The notes under the pieces are model-generated. The model made no database searches and was not told the DNA's origin. It saw only the letters and a list, made by a program, of their open reading frames with translations. DNA of 64,000 nucleotides from an uncultured Lachnospiraceae bacterium (GTDB lineage Bacteria > Bacillota > Clostridia > Lachnospirales > Lachnospiraceae). Position 1 is the first letter of the stretch, and every line of letters starts with the position of its first letter. The stretch is from positions 76,226-140,225 of the forward strand of contig CADBZI010000013.1 of the NCBI GenBank assembly GCA_902799015.1, written 5' to 3'. Below are positions 1 to 8,535 of this stretch, piece by piece. The translations under genes were made by a program, and so were the position numbers.

Positions 1-1
1 C

Positions 2-1222
2 GGCGACCTGACTGTCGCGCAGAACATTTTCATCGGAAGAGAATTCAAGAAGGGCTTCATGATCGATGACCGGAAGATGATCCAGGAATCGAAGAAGCTG
101 TTCGACGAGCTGCACATCAATATCGACCCGAAGGCCAAGATGAGCGATCTGACGGTCGGAAAGCAGCAGATGTGCGAGATCGCGAAGGCCATCTCCCACC
201 AGGCGAAGGTCATCATCTTTGATGAGCCGTCCGCCGCGCTGACGGAGAAGGAGATCGAGGATCTGTTCGCGATTATCCGCGATCTGCGCAAACAGAACCT
301 GGGCATCATCTACATCTCTCACAGAATGGACGAGATCAAGGTCATCACGGACCGTGTGACGGTCATGCGTGACGGTGCCTATGTCGGCACACTGATCACG
401 GACGAGTGCACGAAGGAAGACATCATCAACATGATGGTCGGCCGTGTGATCTATGAAGATCCGAAGACGCACAGCATGGTACCGGCAGACGCGCCGGTGG
501 TGCTGAAGGTGGAGCACCTGAATGCAGGAAAGATGGTGCAGGACGTCAGCTTCGAGCTGCGCAAGGGCGAGATCCTCGGCTTCTCCGGACTGATGGGCGC
601 CGGGCGGACCGAGACGGCAAGAGCCCTGTTCGGCGCGGATCCGAAGACAGGCGGCGACATCTACATCAATGGAAAGAAGGTCACGATCAACTCTCCGGAG
701 GACGCCGTGAAGAACGGAATCGGCTATCTTTCCGAGGACCGCAAGCGCTTCGGCGTCGTGCTCAAGAAGAATATCACGGAGAATTCCACGCTGGCCACGC
801 TGCCAAAGTATATGTCCGGACTGTTCATCAACAAAGGCGCAGAGAAAGAGGTAACGGAGCGGTACATCAAAGAGTTGGATACCAAGACACCCAGCGCGGA
901 CCAGCTGGTTGTCAACCTTTCCGGCGGAAACCAGCAGAAGGTCGTTATCGCGAAGTGGCTGGTCAGAAACTGCGATATCCTGATCTTTGACGAGCCCACC
1001 AGAGGAATCGATGTCGGCGCGAAGAACGAGATCTACAAGCTGATGAACCGGCTTGCCGCGGAAGGCAAATCCATCATCATGATCTCTTCCGAGATGACGG
1101 AGATCCTTCGTATGAGCGATCGCATCATTGTCATGTGCGAAGGGAAGAAGACGGGTGAGATCTCGATTGAAGAAGCGACACAGGAAGCGATCATGGATAA
1201 GGCAACCCGCGACATCAAGTAA
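2..1222 (+). CDS. Sugar ABC importer ATP-binding protein, RbsA/MglA family (5' end outside window)
   Basis: This is the larger part of a double-domain ATPase that powers a CUT2-type sugar importer at the inner face of the membrane. The frame is open to the window edge (GDLTVAQNIF precedes the first internal Met at position 59), so the true start and first Walker A are missing. Visible are the first-domain signature region LTVGKQQM and Walker B (VIIFDEPSAALTEKE), then a second domain with Walker A GLMGAGRTE, signature LSGGNQQK and Walker B LIFDEPTRGID. The GAGRTE form of the second P-loop is normal in this family. The permease follows after 15 bp and the binding protein after that, so this is one transport operon. 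The substrate cannot be read from sequence; the class II aldolase downstream hints at a deoxy-sugar or pentose. Confidence 0.95.
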   Translation, partial: GDLTVAQNIFIGREFKKGFMIDDRKMIQESKKLFDELHINIDPKAKMSDLTVGKQQMCEIAKAISHQAKVIIFDEPSAALTEKEIEDLFAIIRDLRKQNLGIIYISHRMDEIKVITDRVTVMRDGAYVGTLITDECTKEDIINMMVGRVIYEDPKTHSMVPADAPVVLKVEHLNAGKMVQDVSFELRKGEILGFSGLMGAGRTETARALFGADPKTGGDIYINGKKVTINSPEDAVKNGIGYLSEDRKRFGVVLKKNITENSTLATLPKYMSGLFINKGAEKEVTERYIKELDTKTPSADQLVVNLSGGNQQKVVIAKWLVRNCDILIFDEPTRGIDVGAKNEIYKLMNRLAAEGKSIIMISSEMTEILRMSDRIIVMCEGKKTGEISIEEATQEAIMDKATRDIK

Positions 1223-1237
1223 GGAGAGAGATAGAAG

Positions 1238-2206
1238 ATGACGAAGAAGAAATCAATCTTTACGCAGGAAGTGATTGTTGGAATCGTTCTGGTTGCCCTT
1301 TATTTCATATTCCGCACGATCAGTTCAGACTTCGGAAAGTACACGACCTTCCTGAGCATGATGGATATTTCCTACTATTACGCCCTGATGGCGATTGGTG
1401 TCGCGTTTCCGCTGATTACCGGCGGCGTGGATCTGTCCATCGGAACCGGCATGATCTGCTACGCGCTTGCGGGCGGCTGCCTGATCCGTTTCTACAATGT
1501 GCCGACCGGTCTGGCGATGCTGGTATCCATCCTGTTTGGATTGGGAATCGGCCTTGCCAACGGAGTGCTGATCTCTGTCATGGGACTTCCGCCGTTCCTG
1601 GCGACGCTGTGTACCTGTATGATTACGCGCGGACTTGGCTCGGTTGTGACCGGTTCCTTCGCGATTCCGTGGCCGACGGCCAAGCAGGACAACGGCTGGT
1701 TCCATTCGATCTTTAAGATAACGCTGGCAGACAAAACCAAGCTTCCCCTGGGCCTTGTGTGGATCATCCTGCTGATGCTGATCATGCAGTTTGTGCTGGC
1801 GCACACCCGGTTCGGCCGTTATACGATCGCGATCGGGTCCAACAAAGAAGCGGCGATTCTGTCAGGTATCAATGTGAAGTTCTACCACATCATGGTTTAT
1901 GCAGTCAGCGGACTGTTCGCCGGACTGGCGTCCATCGCGTACGCCGCTGTCATCAAGACGGTGCAGCCGGGCACGGGCGCCGGCATGGAACTGGATGCCA
2001 TAGGAGGCGCGATCGTAGGCGGTGTGTCCGCCTCCGGCGGCTATGGAACCATATACGGAACCGTAATTGGCGCGTATGTCATCCTGTTCCTGAAACAGGG
2101 CCTTCCCTATATCGGATTCAATGCGAACATGCAGCAGATCATAACAGGCTTCGTCCTGATCGGCGCGGTCACGATCGATATCATCAAGAGGAAGGTTATT
2201 AAGTAA
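1238..2206 (+). CDS. Sugar ABC importer permease, RbsC/MglC family
   Basis: A 322-residue polytopic membrane protein of the BPD_transp_2 family, which forms the translocation channel of CUT2 sugar importers, probably as a homodimer with the upstream ATPase. It has about eight to ten hydrophobic segments. Two family landmarks are visible: GGVDLSIGTG around residues 60-70 and the glycine-rich GGAIVGGVSASGGYGT near residue 255. The ATG has a good ribosome site (AAGGAGAG, about 10 nt upstream) and lies 15 bp after the ATPase stop. Length is typical. Nothing looks truncated. Substrate is unassigned. Confidence 0.95.
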   Translation: MTKKKSIFTQEVIVGIVLVALYFIFRTISSDFGKYTTFLSMMDISYYYALMAIGVAFPLITGGVDLSIGTGMICYALAGGCLIRFYNVPTGLAMLVSILFGLGIGLANGVLISVMGLPPFLATLCTCMITRGLGSVVTGSFAIPWPTAKQDNGWFHSIFKITLADKTKLPLGLVWIILLMLIMQFVLAHTRFGRYTIAIGSNKEAAILSGINVKFYHIMVYAVSGLFAGLASIAYAAVIKTVQPGTGAGMELDAIGGAIVGGVSASGGYGTIYGTVIGAYVILFLKQGLPYIGFNANMQQIITGFVLIGAVTIDIIKRKVIK

Positions 2207-2285
2207 AGGGTAATGATTGCAGATCGGCAACACAGCCGGATCTGTATCAATAGATTCATTCAACCAACAAAAGGAGGAAAAGAGA

Positions 2286-3392
2286 ATGAAGAAGAAAATG
2301 CTGGCAGTTATGATGAGCGCTGCGCTGGTTGGAAGCCTGATGGCAGTTCCGGCATTCGCGGCGGAGAACCTTTCCGACACCACGGAAGGTATCGCACAGT
2401 TCGATGGTCTGGAAGCAAAAGAAGCGTATGATTTCCAGATCGTTGTCAAGAGCTTCCAGTCCACCTACTGGCAGGCAGCTCTGCAGGGCATGGATCAGGC
2501 AGCCGAGGAGCTCGGTGTCACCTATTCCGCACAGGGCCCGGCTTCTGAGTCTGATATCGCTGACCAGGTGAACATGCTCAACAGTGCCATCAACGGCGCT
2601 CCGGCTGGTGTCGGCCTTGCTGCATGTGATACCTCTTCCGTACTGGAATCCCTTCAGGCTGCGGCTGACGCCGGTGTTCCGATCGTTGCGTTCGATACCG
2701 GTATCGCGGATGCGCCGGAAGGATCGGTTGTCTGCACGGTTGTGACCGACAATACCGCAGCCGGCGAAGTTGCTGCTGTTAACCTGTATGAGGCAATTAA
2801 GGACCAGCTGGGCAACGGCACTGTCCGTATCGGTGAGATCAACCAGGACAACTATGCACTGAACATCCAGCAGAGAGGCCTTGGCTTCATCAACAAGCTC
2901 ATCGAGCTTGCTGCAGCTGATGGCTACACCGTAGCGATGGAAGGTAATGAGTTCTATGTTGACGCGGCTGAGGGCGCTGTCGAGGGCGATGCTGACATCA
3001 TCCTTGAAGTCCGTGTTCCGGCGCAGACCACTGTTGACCTTTGCTCCACCGAGGCTGGAACCATCCTGGATAAGGAAGACACCATCGCGGTATTCGGCTC
3101 CAACCAGACTGCTGCGGAAGGTCTGCTGGTCGCAAATGACAACCGTGAAGTTCTTGGCGACACTGTCGTTGGCGTAGGCTTCGATGCCGGTACCTCCATC
3201 AAGGCTGCTGTCGAAGATGGCACCTTCCTTGGCGCTGTGACCCAGTCTCCGCTGATGATGGGCTACTACTGCATCTATGCTCTGACCGCTGCTGCAAACG
3301 GCGAGGAGCTGATCGATGTCCCGACCGATGGTTATTGGTATGATGCTTCCAACATGGATGACGAGAACATCGCACCGAACCTGTATGACTGA
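2286..3392 (+). CDS. Sugar ABC importer substrate-binding protein, Peripla_BP_4 type
   Basis: A 368-residue extracytoplasmic solute-binding protein that would deliver sugar to the preceding permease. I chose the ATG at 2286 because AAAGGAGG lies just upstream and a signal peptide begins there (MKKKMLAVMMSAAL, then a VPAFA-AEN cleavage site). An in-frame start at 2217 has no ribosome site. The mature chain carries the ribose-binding-protein fold features: repeated residue patterns of a two-lobed sugar binder, with hinge segments AGVPIVAFDTG and AAEGLLVAND. Oddly for a Gram-positive binding protein there is no lipobox cysteine in the signal peptide, so nothing visible tethers it to the membrane. 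Strong but T-poor dyad symmetry follows the gene. Fold and role are secure; the ligand is not. Confidence 0.93.
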   Translation: MKKKMLAVMMSAALVGSLMAVPAFAAENLSDTTEGIAQFDGLEAKEAYDFQIVVKSFQSTYWQAALQGMDQAAEELGVTYSAQGPASESDIADQVNMLNSAINGAPAGVGLAACDTSSVLESLQAAADAGVPIVAFDTGIADAPEGSVVCTVVTDNTAAGEVAAVNLYEAIKDQLGNGTVRIGEINQDNYALNIQQRGLGFINKLIELAAADGYTVAMEGNEFYVDAAEGAVEGDADIILEVRVPAQTTVDLCSTEAGTILDKEDTIAVFGSNQTAAEGLLVANDNREVLGDTVVGVGFDAGTSIKAAVEDGTFLGAVTQSPLMMGYYCIYALTAAANGEELIDVPTDGYWYDASNMDDENIAPNLYD

Positions 3393-3448
3393 TGAATTCC
3401 TGAACGGAAATTCGTGACAGCGAAACAGGATAGTTAACTGAATACGCG

Positions 3449-3494
3449 GGGCGCATTGCGAAGGTCGGCTGACCGGTCGATGCGCCCTGCTTTG
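3449..3494 (+). terminator. Possible terminator of the sugar transport operon
   Basis: GGGCGCAT (3449-3456) pairs with ATGCGCCC (3480-3487), enclosing a smaller GGTC/GACC hairpin, and is followed by a weakly T-rich stretch (TGCTTTGTGCCTT). Position just after the binding-protein gene fits termination, but the T run is poor. Confidence 0.45.
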
Positions 3495-3508
3495 TGCCTT
3501 CTGACTTG

Positions 3509-3592
3509 ATCTCAGTGGGGGAGACTCCCGCCTCTATAGACGGTGAGTAACTATTCTGTCTCAGTGGCGGGTGTCAATCCCCCCACTGAGAT
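3509..3592 (+). repeat. Inverted-repeat element bounded by ATCTCAGTGGGG
   Basis: ATCTCAGTGGGG at 3509-3520 is perfectly complementary to CCCCACTGAGAT at 3581-3592. Inside lies a second copy of the arm (TCTCAGTGGCGGG, from 3560), so two nested hairpins are possible. It abuts the 84-bp repeat that follows. The same arm sequence occurs as a compact hairpin at 35448-35474, again directly before a member of that repeat family, which indicates a composite mobile or regulatory element rather than a chance dyad. Confidence 0.75.
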
Positions 3593-3595
3593 AAA

Positions 3596-3679
3596 GCCTC
3601 CGGCGGATCGCAGCCGCGCTCATAGGAAGGTGCTTCGCACCGAGCGCAGCGCGGCAAGAACGCCGTTGGCGTTCTTGAA
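3596..3679 (+). repeat. 84-bp structured dispersed repeat, copy A
   Basis: One of three 84-bp copies in this window (others at 12182 and 62197), each running from GCCTCCGGCGGATCGCAG to GGCGTTCTTGAA. Predicted fold of the + strand: an 8-bp outer stem (GCCGCGCT 3613-3620 with AGCGCGGC 3648-3655) enclosing a GGTGC/GCACC hairpin (3629-3641), then a 9-bp hairpin AAGAACGCC-GTT-GGCGTTCTT (3656-3676). This copy ends 31 nt before the aldolase start codon, so it should be in that gene's leader. Confidence 0.85.
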
Positions 3680-3710
3680 AGGAGACTCAGCACAATAGGA
3701 GACATAGCAC

Positions 3711-4397
3711 ATGTTAATGGAAGAAGCGAGAAACAAAATTGTGGAATTCGGCAAGCGGATGTCAGCGGACGGCCTGGCGCCGGGGACTGCCGGAAACATC
3801 AGTATCTATGATCCGGAGACAGGCTATATGGCAATCAGTCCGTCCGGCGTTCCGTACGATAAGACGCTGCCGGAGGACGTTGTCATACTGGATCTGGATG
3901 GAAATGTGATCGACGGAGATAAGAAGCCGTCCAGTGAGCACGGCCTGCATGCCGTGTTTTACCGGACAGATCCGGAGGCAAGGGCGGTTGTGCACAATCA
4001 CTCCATGTACTGTACCATTCTTGCGTGCATGGGAGAGCCGCTGCGGTCCGTGCATTACGCGCTTGCGGAAGCACAGTGCAGCGAGATCCCGCTGGTGCCG
4101 TATCACACCTTCGGAACGCCGGAGCTGGCGGACGCTGCCGCCGAGGCGCTTAAGAAGAAAGGCCATGGCCTGATTCTCCAGAACCACGGAATGTGCGCTT
4201 ATGGTCCCACGATCGAGAGCGCTTACGGGCTTGCCCTGACCATGGAATGGTGTGCGCAGGTGCAGTGGCACTGCATGGCCGCCGGAAAGATGAATGTCCT
4301 GACGGATGAGCAGATGGAAGTTGCCATGGAGCACTATAAGACATACGGACAGAAGAAGAGCGACGGCAGCCACACGGGTGGCTACAGTGTTGTGTGA
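3711..4397 (+). CDS. Class II aldolase/adducin family protein, L-fuculose-phosphate aldolase-like
   Basis: A 228-residue zinc-dependent aldolase or epimerase of the FucA/AraD family, cytoplasmic. FucA cleaves L-fuculose 1-phosphate to dihydroxyacetone phosphate and L-lactaldehyde; AraD relatives epimerise L-ribulose 5-phosphate. Conserved elements seen are GTAGNIS near residue 24, PSSEHGLH with the catalytic acid, the zinc-ligand pair in VVHNHSMY and the third ligand in NHGM. Length is normal. It sits alone between the sugar-transporter operon and the FMN-riboswitch unit, and its leader contains repeat copy A. Co-location with a CUT2 importer suggests use of an imported deoxy-sugar or pentose. 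The choice between fuculose, rhamnulose and ribulose phosphate cannot be made here. Confidence 0.88.
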   Translation: MLMEEARNKIVEFGKRMSADGLAPGTAGNISIYDPETGYMAISPSGVPYDKTLPEDVVILDLDGNVIDGDKKPSSEHGLHAVFYRTDPEARAVVHNHSMYCTILACMGEPLRSVHYALAEAQCSEIPLVPYHTFGTPELADAAAEALKKKGHGLILQNHGMCAYGPTIESAYGLALTMEWCAQVQWHCMAAGKMNVLTDEQMEVAMEHYKTYGQKKSDGSHTGGYSVV

Positions 4398-4540
4398 GCG
4401 GGAAACGGATGTCGCAAAGCGTGAAATGTTTGCCAAGGCTGGTAAAAGGTGATATCATCCCCACTGTAGAGGGTGAAACAAAGCTGAAACATTGAAACAG
4501 ACAAAAGCCTTCAAACCCTCGTATTATGAACAATTTCAGT

Positions 4541-4652
4541 CTTCAGGGCGGGGTGAAAGTCCCCACTGGCGGTAACAGTCCGCGAACTGCCACAGGGCAG
4601 CTGATTCGGTGTGATTCCGATACCAACGGTATAGTCCGGATGGAAGAAGATA
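4541..4652 (+). ncRNA. FMN riboswitch (RFN element)
   Basis: The conserved RFN blocks appear in order: AGGGCGGGGTGAAAGTCCCC, ACTGGCGGTAACAGTCCGCGA, GATTCGGTGTGATTCCGATA and ACGGTATAGTCCGGATGG ending in AAGAAGAT. It binds flavin mononucleotide. An intrinsic terminator lies 18 nt downstream and the riboflavin transporter gene follows, the usual arrangement for transcription attenuation when FMN is plentiful. The 143 bp between the aldolase stop and the riboswitch hold nothing else that I recognise. Confidence 0.97.
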
Positions 4653-4670
4653 GCGATCCTGTATGAGAGA

Positions 4671-4704
4671 GCCCAAAGATCTGAGTTCAGGTCTTTGGGC
4701 TTTT
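4671..4704 (+). terminator. Riboswitch-controlled terminator ahead of ribU
   Basis: GCCCAAAGA(T) pairs with GTCTTTGGGC around a short loop and is followed by TTTT. It lies between the FMN aptamer and the transporter start codon, so it is the expression platform. Confidence 0.93.
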
Positions 4705-4766
4705 CTGGATCCGCTTCCATCTCCTGAATCATTGCGGGAGTCCCGCGAAGAAAGGAGAAGAAACCT

Positions 4767-5432
4767 ATGAACATGTCAGGAGAAAACACAGAAAACAGAC
4801 GGCGTGCCGGATCCGGGAGAGCAGCCGGCGTGCAGGCCGGTTCCGTCACCCGGTATCTTGTCTCGGCAGCCATGCTGAGCGCCGTGGCGGTCGTTCTGCA
4901 GTATATTGAGTTCTCGATTCCGATCATGCCGTCCTTCATCAAGCTGGATCTGTCTGACCTGCCGTCCCTGATCGGCGCCTTTGCGATGGGACCTTTGTGG
5001 GGTGTCGCGATTGCGGGAATCAAGAACCTGATCCATCTTCTGGTCTCTCAGTCCGGCGGGGTCGGAGAGCTGGCGAACTTTCTGATGAATGCAGTCTTTG
5101 TCGCGGCAGCGGGACTGATCTATCAGTATCACCGGACCAGGAAGGGGGCGCTGGCGGGCTCTGTGATCGGGGCTGTGATCATGGCATTGGTCAGCGTGCC
5201 GGTCAACTATTTTATCGTGTATCCTTTCTATACGGCCTTTATGCCGATGGAGGCAATCATCGGCGCGTACCAGGTCATTTACCCTGGCATCCAGGATGGG
5301 AACCTGCTTCAGTGCCTGCTGGTCTTTAACCTTCCGTTCACCTTTGTAAAGGCGATGCTGTCGGTTGTGATCGTCATGCTGATCTACAAGAGGATCTCTC
5401 CGATCATCCGCGGAACATCCCGCCGGGGATGA
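4767..5432 (+). CDS. ribU: Riboflavin transporter, ECF S-component RibU
   Basis: A 221-residue membrane protein that binds riboflavin and works with the shared energy-coupling factor module (not in this window). After a hydrophilic 27-residue N-terminus it shows about six hydrophobic segments, with the family-typical IPIMPSFIKLDLSDLPSLIG near residue 53 and GVAIAGIKNLIHLL shortly after. The start has AAAGGAGAAG upstream. Assignment rests on this ECF-S signature together with the FMN riboswitch directly upstream, which also predicts repression when FMN is abundant. The gene appears monocistronic. Confidence 0.95.
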   Translation: MNMSGENTENRRRAGSGRAAGVQAGSVTRYLVSAAMLSAVAVVLQYIEFSIPIMPSFIKLDLSDLPSLIGAFAMGPLWGVAIAGIKNLIHLLVSQSGGVGELANFLMNAVFVAAAGLIYQYHRTRKGALAGSVIGAVIMALVSVPVNYFIVYPFYTAFMPMEAIIGAYQVIYPGIQDGNLLQCLLVFNLPFTFVKAMLSVVIVMLIYKRISPIIRGTSRRG

Positions 5433-5533
5433 CGGTAATCCACCGGATTTTCCACTTTTCCTCAGCAACATCTCTTCCATATGTGTTATGATAACGTTGC
5501 GATTTACGAAATTCAAAAGGATGACGTTAGTTT

Positions 5534-6628
5534 ATGAATGATCTTACTGTCAAAATGGGACGGCCGGTGAATAAGCTGTCCTTGATGCTTGCGGCAATCG
5601 TTGTTGCTGCTGTGCTATCTTTGTGCGCCGGCTGCGGGAAGAAGGAGGTATCCTCTGAGCATACGGATGCGGGATACACGGCGAATGAGGCTTCTGACTT
5701 CCGCAGCGCGGAAGCTTCTTTCCGGGAAGCGGTTGACGCGGGCGAGGATCCGATTCTTGCCTGGCGCGGTCTCGGGATTGCATTGATGGGACAGGCAAAG
5801 TATGAGGATGCGCTGGACGCATTTGACCATGCAGTCTCCTGCACGGACGACAAGATGCCGCAGACGGTCCAGGATCTTCTGCAGTACAGGATTACCTGTC
5901 AGTACCGCCTGAAAGACTATGAGGGCTGCATCAAGACGGGAGAGGAACTGACCAGACTGGATGAAAAGCTGGTAATGGCCTATTACTACATTGGCGCAGC
6001 CCGGCTGAATCTGGGCAATTCGGAGGATGCGGAGGCGAACTTTGACTACGCGGTGTCTCTGCAGCCGGAGGATTATAAGCTTTACCTTGATATCTACAGT
6101 GTTTATGAGGAAGCGAAGCTGTCCGGCGTTGGGGATGAGTACCTGCAGACAGCACTCGGAATTGCGCCGAAGACAACGGAAGACCATTACAATGTCGGAA
6201 GAATCTATTTCTACCTGGAGGAATATGATGAAGCGGCTTCCGCGCTGATCGTGCCGGTACAGGAGCAGTATGAGCCGGCTCTTTCGCTGATGGGGCAGAT
6301 CTATCTTGCGAGAAAGGATTATGACAACGCAAAGGCAACCTATTCGCAGATTCTAAGCCTGAACAGCGAGAGCAAGGATGCTTACAATGGACTGGCGCTG
6401 TGCGCGCTTGCGGTGCAGGATCCCGATGCGGCACTGGACTACATTGCGCAGGGCCTGAGCCTGGACACAGAAGAGGGAAAGCAGGAGCTGTACTTCAATG
6501 AGATTGCCGCCTACGAACAGAAGCTTGACTTCCTGACGGCACGGGATAAGTGCAGGACATATGTTGAGATGTATCCGACTGATGAAGACGGCGTTAAGGA
6601 AATGAAGTTCCTGAATACGAGAGATTGA
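5534..6628 (+). CDS. Tetratricopeptide-repeat lipoprotein
   Basis: A 364-residue predicted lipoprotein with a lipobox (LCAGC, Cys about residue 34) after a hydrophobic signal segment, followed by roughly eight TPR-like helical pairs through to the C-terminus. TPR proteins are protein-interaction scaffolds; no catalytic motif is visible and the partner is unknown. The start is uncertain. ATG 5534 has an AAAGG about 13 nt upstream; ATG 5555 and GTG 5567 are in-frame alternatives that give a more standard signal-peptide length. A TG-T-TATGAT extended -10 at 5484-5492 may drive it. The gene stands alone between ribU and the convergent cspA. Confidence 0.82.
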   Translation: MNDLTVKMGRPVNKLSLMLAAIVVAAVLSLCAGCGKKEVSSEHTDAGYTANEASDFRSAEASFREAVDAGEDPILAWRGLGIALMGQAKYEDALDAFDHAVSCTDDKMPQTVQDLLQYRITCQYRLKDYEGCIKTGEELTRLDEKLVMAYYYIGAARLNLGNSEDAEANFDYAVSLQPEDYKLYLDIYSVYEEAKLSGVGDEYLQTALGIAPKTTEDHYNVGRIYFYLEEYDEAASALIVPVQEQYEPALSLMGQIYLARKDYDNAKATYSQILSLNSESKDAYNGLALCALAVQDPDAALDYIAQGLSLDTEEGKQELYFNEIAAYEQKLDFLTARDKCRTYVEMYPTDEDGVKEMKFLNTRD

Positions 6629-6636
6629 ACAAAACA

Positions 6637-6656
6637 CCCCGCTCCGGAGAGCGGGG
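6637..6656. terminator. Bidirectional terminator between the TPR lipoprotein gene and cspA
   Basis: A perfect 8-bp stem CCCCGCTC/GAGCGGGG with a CGGA loop lies between two convergent genes. On the - strand it is followed by a T-containing tail (GTGTTTTG), which suits cspA best; on the + strand the T run is lacking. Confidence 0.7.
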
Positions 6657-6716
6657 AAGACTGTTCAATCGTGTCTCTTATATAGTCAGAATATATATAA
6701 AAGAATCAGGTTATGA

Positions 6717-6914
6717 TCAAAGCTTGGTAACATTAGAAGCCTGCATGCCGCGCTGACCTTCCGTCAGATCATACTCGACCGCCTGGCCTTCATCCAGCGT
6801 CTTGAAGCCTTCGCCCTGGATTGCGGAAAAATGAACGAATACGTCCTTCCCGTCCTCACCGGTGATAAAGCCATAACCTTTTTCTGCGTTGAACCACTTA
6901 ACTGTACCCTTCAT
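6717..6914 (-). CDS. cspA: Cold-shock protein, CspA family
   Basis: A 65-residue single cold-shock domain that binds single-stranded RNA and DNA and acts as an RNA chaperone. The RNP-1 motif KGYGFITG and RNP-2 motif DVFVHFSAI are both intact. The start at 6914 ([13 protein letters not shown]) is set by a GGAGGT ribosome site and by the family length; upstream Met codons in the same frame would add an unrelated tail. A strong promoter on the - strand lies about 70-100 bp upstream, leaving a leader of about 60 nt. Cold-shock genes often carry regulatory leaders, but I see no defined fold here. Confidence 0.97.
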   Translation of the reverse strand: MKGTVKWFNAEKGYGFITGEDGKDVFVHFSAIQGEGFKTLDEGQAVEYDLTEGQRGMQASNVTKL

Positions 6915-6983
6915 TACGGGACCTCCATAAATGAAAAAAACAAGGATTGAACCGGCTTTGGAGCAATCCAGATATCGGGATTT

Positions 6984-7013
6984 ATTATATCGCCCGATTG
7001 CATAATGTGTCAA
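6984..7013 (-). promoter_or_regulatory. Sigma-A-type promoter of cspA
   Basis: On the - strand TTGACA (7008-7013) is separated by 18 nt from TATAAT (6984-6989), both consensus-perfect. Start of transcription is expected near 6977. Confidence 0.85.
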
Positions 7014-7145
7014 CCGTTAAATACATCAATCTTATCCTTATTTCACGAATGAGCAAAGCTTGTATATGCACCGCTTGTGCATTTTCGGTAAGATTCCACG
7101 CCGGCGCGAAGAGCGGTTTGGTTGGGCAGAAAGGAGAGCGCCAGA

Positions 7146-8498
7146 ATGGGAGACAGCAGAATAAAAACGGAAAGGATCCGGATCCCGCGTTTTGCGGCGA
7201 AGGTGATTGACAGACTGCATGCGCTCGGGTATGAGGCGTGCATTGTGGGAGGATGTGTGCGTGACAGCCTTCTCGGATATACACCGCAGGACTGGGACGT
7301 TACAACCTCTGCAAGGCCGGAGCAGATCCGTGAGGCGTTTGAGAGGACCATCGATACCGGGATCGCGCACGGGACGGTGACAGTGCGCATGGACAATGAG
7401 AGCGTGGAGGTCACCACATACCGGATTGACGGGAAGTATGCGGATCACCGGCATCCGGATCAGGTGCGTTTCACCTCCAGCCTGGAAGAAGATCTGAAGC
7501 GAAGGGACTTTACCATCAATGCGATGGCATACAATGACCGGGATGGACTGATCGACCTGTTTCACGGTACGCAGGATCTGGAGGATGGAATTGTCCGGTG
7601 CGTCGGGGACGCGAAGGCGCGTTTTACCGAGGATGCGCTCCGGATCTTCCGGGCGGTCCGGTTTTGTGCGAAGCTGGGCTTTGTACTGGATCCGGCAACG
7701 AAACAGGCGGCACAGGAGCTTGCGCCTTCCCTGCAGTATGTCAGCCAGGAACGGATTCGCGCAGAGCTGGAAAAGCTGCTGATCTCTCCGCATCCGGAGA
7801 TGATCCGCCTTGCGTGGGAGTGCGGGATCACCCGGATCATCCTTCCGGAGTTCGATGCCATGATGGAGGCGGTGCAGAACAATGCGCACCATAAGATCAC
7901 AGTGGGAGAGCATACCATCCGGACTATGTGTGCCTGTGAAAGTGACCGCATTCTCCGGCTGACGATGCTGCTTCACGACAGCGGGAAGCCGGCCTGCCAG
8001 ACAATTGATGACAACGGCGTGTATCATTATCATGGCCATGCTGCGCCGGGTGCCGTGATCGCGCGTCAGGTGATGGAGCGGCTGAAGTATGACAAGGCGA
8101 CCGAGCGCACGGTTGTGCATCTGATCCGGAATCATTCGCTGTATCCGGAGCTGACGCCGGAGGGTGTCAGGCGGGCTGTTGTACAGCTCGGAGAGGATCT
8201 GTTTCCGGTCTTTTTGAAGGTAAAGCGGGCAGACATCGGAGGCCAGAATCCGGAAGTGCAGGAGAAAAAGCTCCGGTATATGGATGAGGTGGAAGCGATC
8301 TACCGGCAGATTCTCGAACGAGGAGACTGCCTGTCCCTCAAAGCGCTGGCAGTGACGGGGGATGACCTGATTGCGGCCGGCATCCCAAAGGGCAAAAAGA
8401 TCGGCACGGTTCTGCAGGCGCTTTTGGAGGAGGTGCTCTCAGATCCGGAGCGGAATCAGAGAGAGGTCCTGATAGAGCGGGCCAGAGAGCTTCGCTGA
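7146..8498 (+). CDS. cca: CCA tRNA nucleotidyltransferase with HD domain
   Basis: A 450-residue enzyme that adds or repairs the 3'-terminal CCA of tRNAs from CTP and ATP. The nucleotidyltransferase head shows VGGCVRDSLLG, the metal-binding DWDVTT and RRDFTINAMAYN. The tRNA-binding middle is followed by an HD phosphohydrolase domain (HKITVGEHTIRT, LLHDSGKP, HYHGH) near residues 255-305. I prefer ATG 7146, which has AAAGGAG about 9 nt upstream, over a TTG at 7122. It is the first gene after a divergent cspA. An 8-bp dyad GCAGTGAC/GTCACTGC just after the stop lacks a T run. Confidence 0.95.
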   Translation: MGDSRIKTERIRIPRFAAKVIDRLHALGYEACIVGGCVRDSLLGYTPQDWDVTTSARPEQIREAFERTIDTGIAHGTVTVRMDNESVEVTTYRIDGKYADHRHPDQVRFTSSLEEDLKRRDFTINAMAYNDRDGLIDLFHGTQDLEDGIVRCVGDAKARFTEDALRIFRAVRFCAKLGFVLDPATKQAAQELAPSLQYVSQERIRAELEKLLISPHPEMIRLAWECGITRIILPEFDAMMEAVQNNAHHKITVGEHTIRTMCACESDRILRLTMLLHDSGKPACQTIDDNGVYHYHGHAAPGAVIARQVMERLKYDKATERTVVHLIRNHSLYPELTPEGVRRAVVQLGEDLFPVFLKVKRADIGGQNPEVQEKKLRYMDEVEAIYRQILERGDCLSLKALAVTGDDLIAAGIPKGKKIGTVLQALLEEVLSDPERNQREVLIERARELR

Positions 8499-8535
8499 TG
8501 GGCAGTGACACGTCACACCCTGACCGTATGTGAAC

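Noticed and set aside
3509-3679. CRISPR array or attachment site
   Set aside because: The repeats are nested inverted arms and single-copy hairpins, not direct repeats with spacers, and no integrase or cas gene lies nearby.
5534-5566. Calling the TPR gene start at 5534 as certain
   Set aside because: The ribosome site is distant and two in-frame alternatives give a better signal peptide, so the start is left open.
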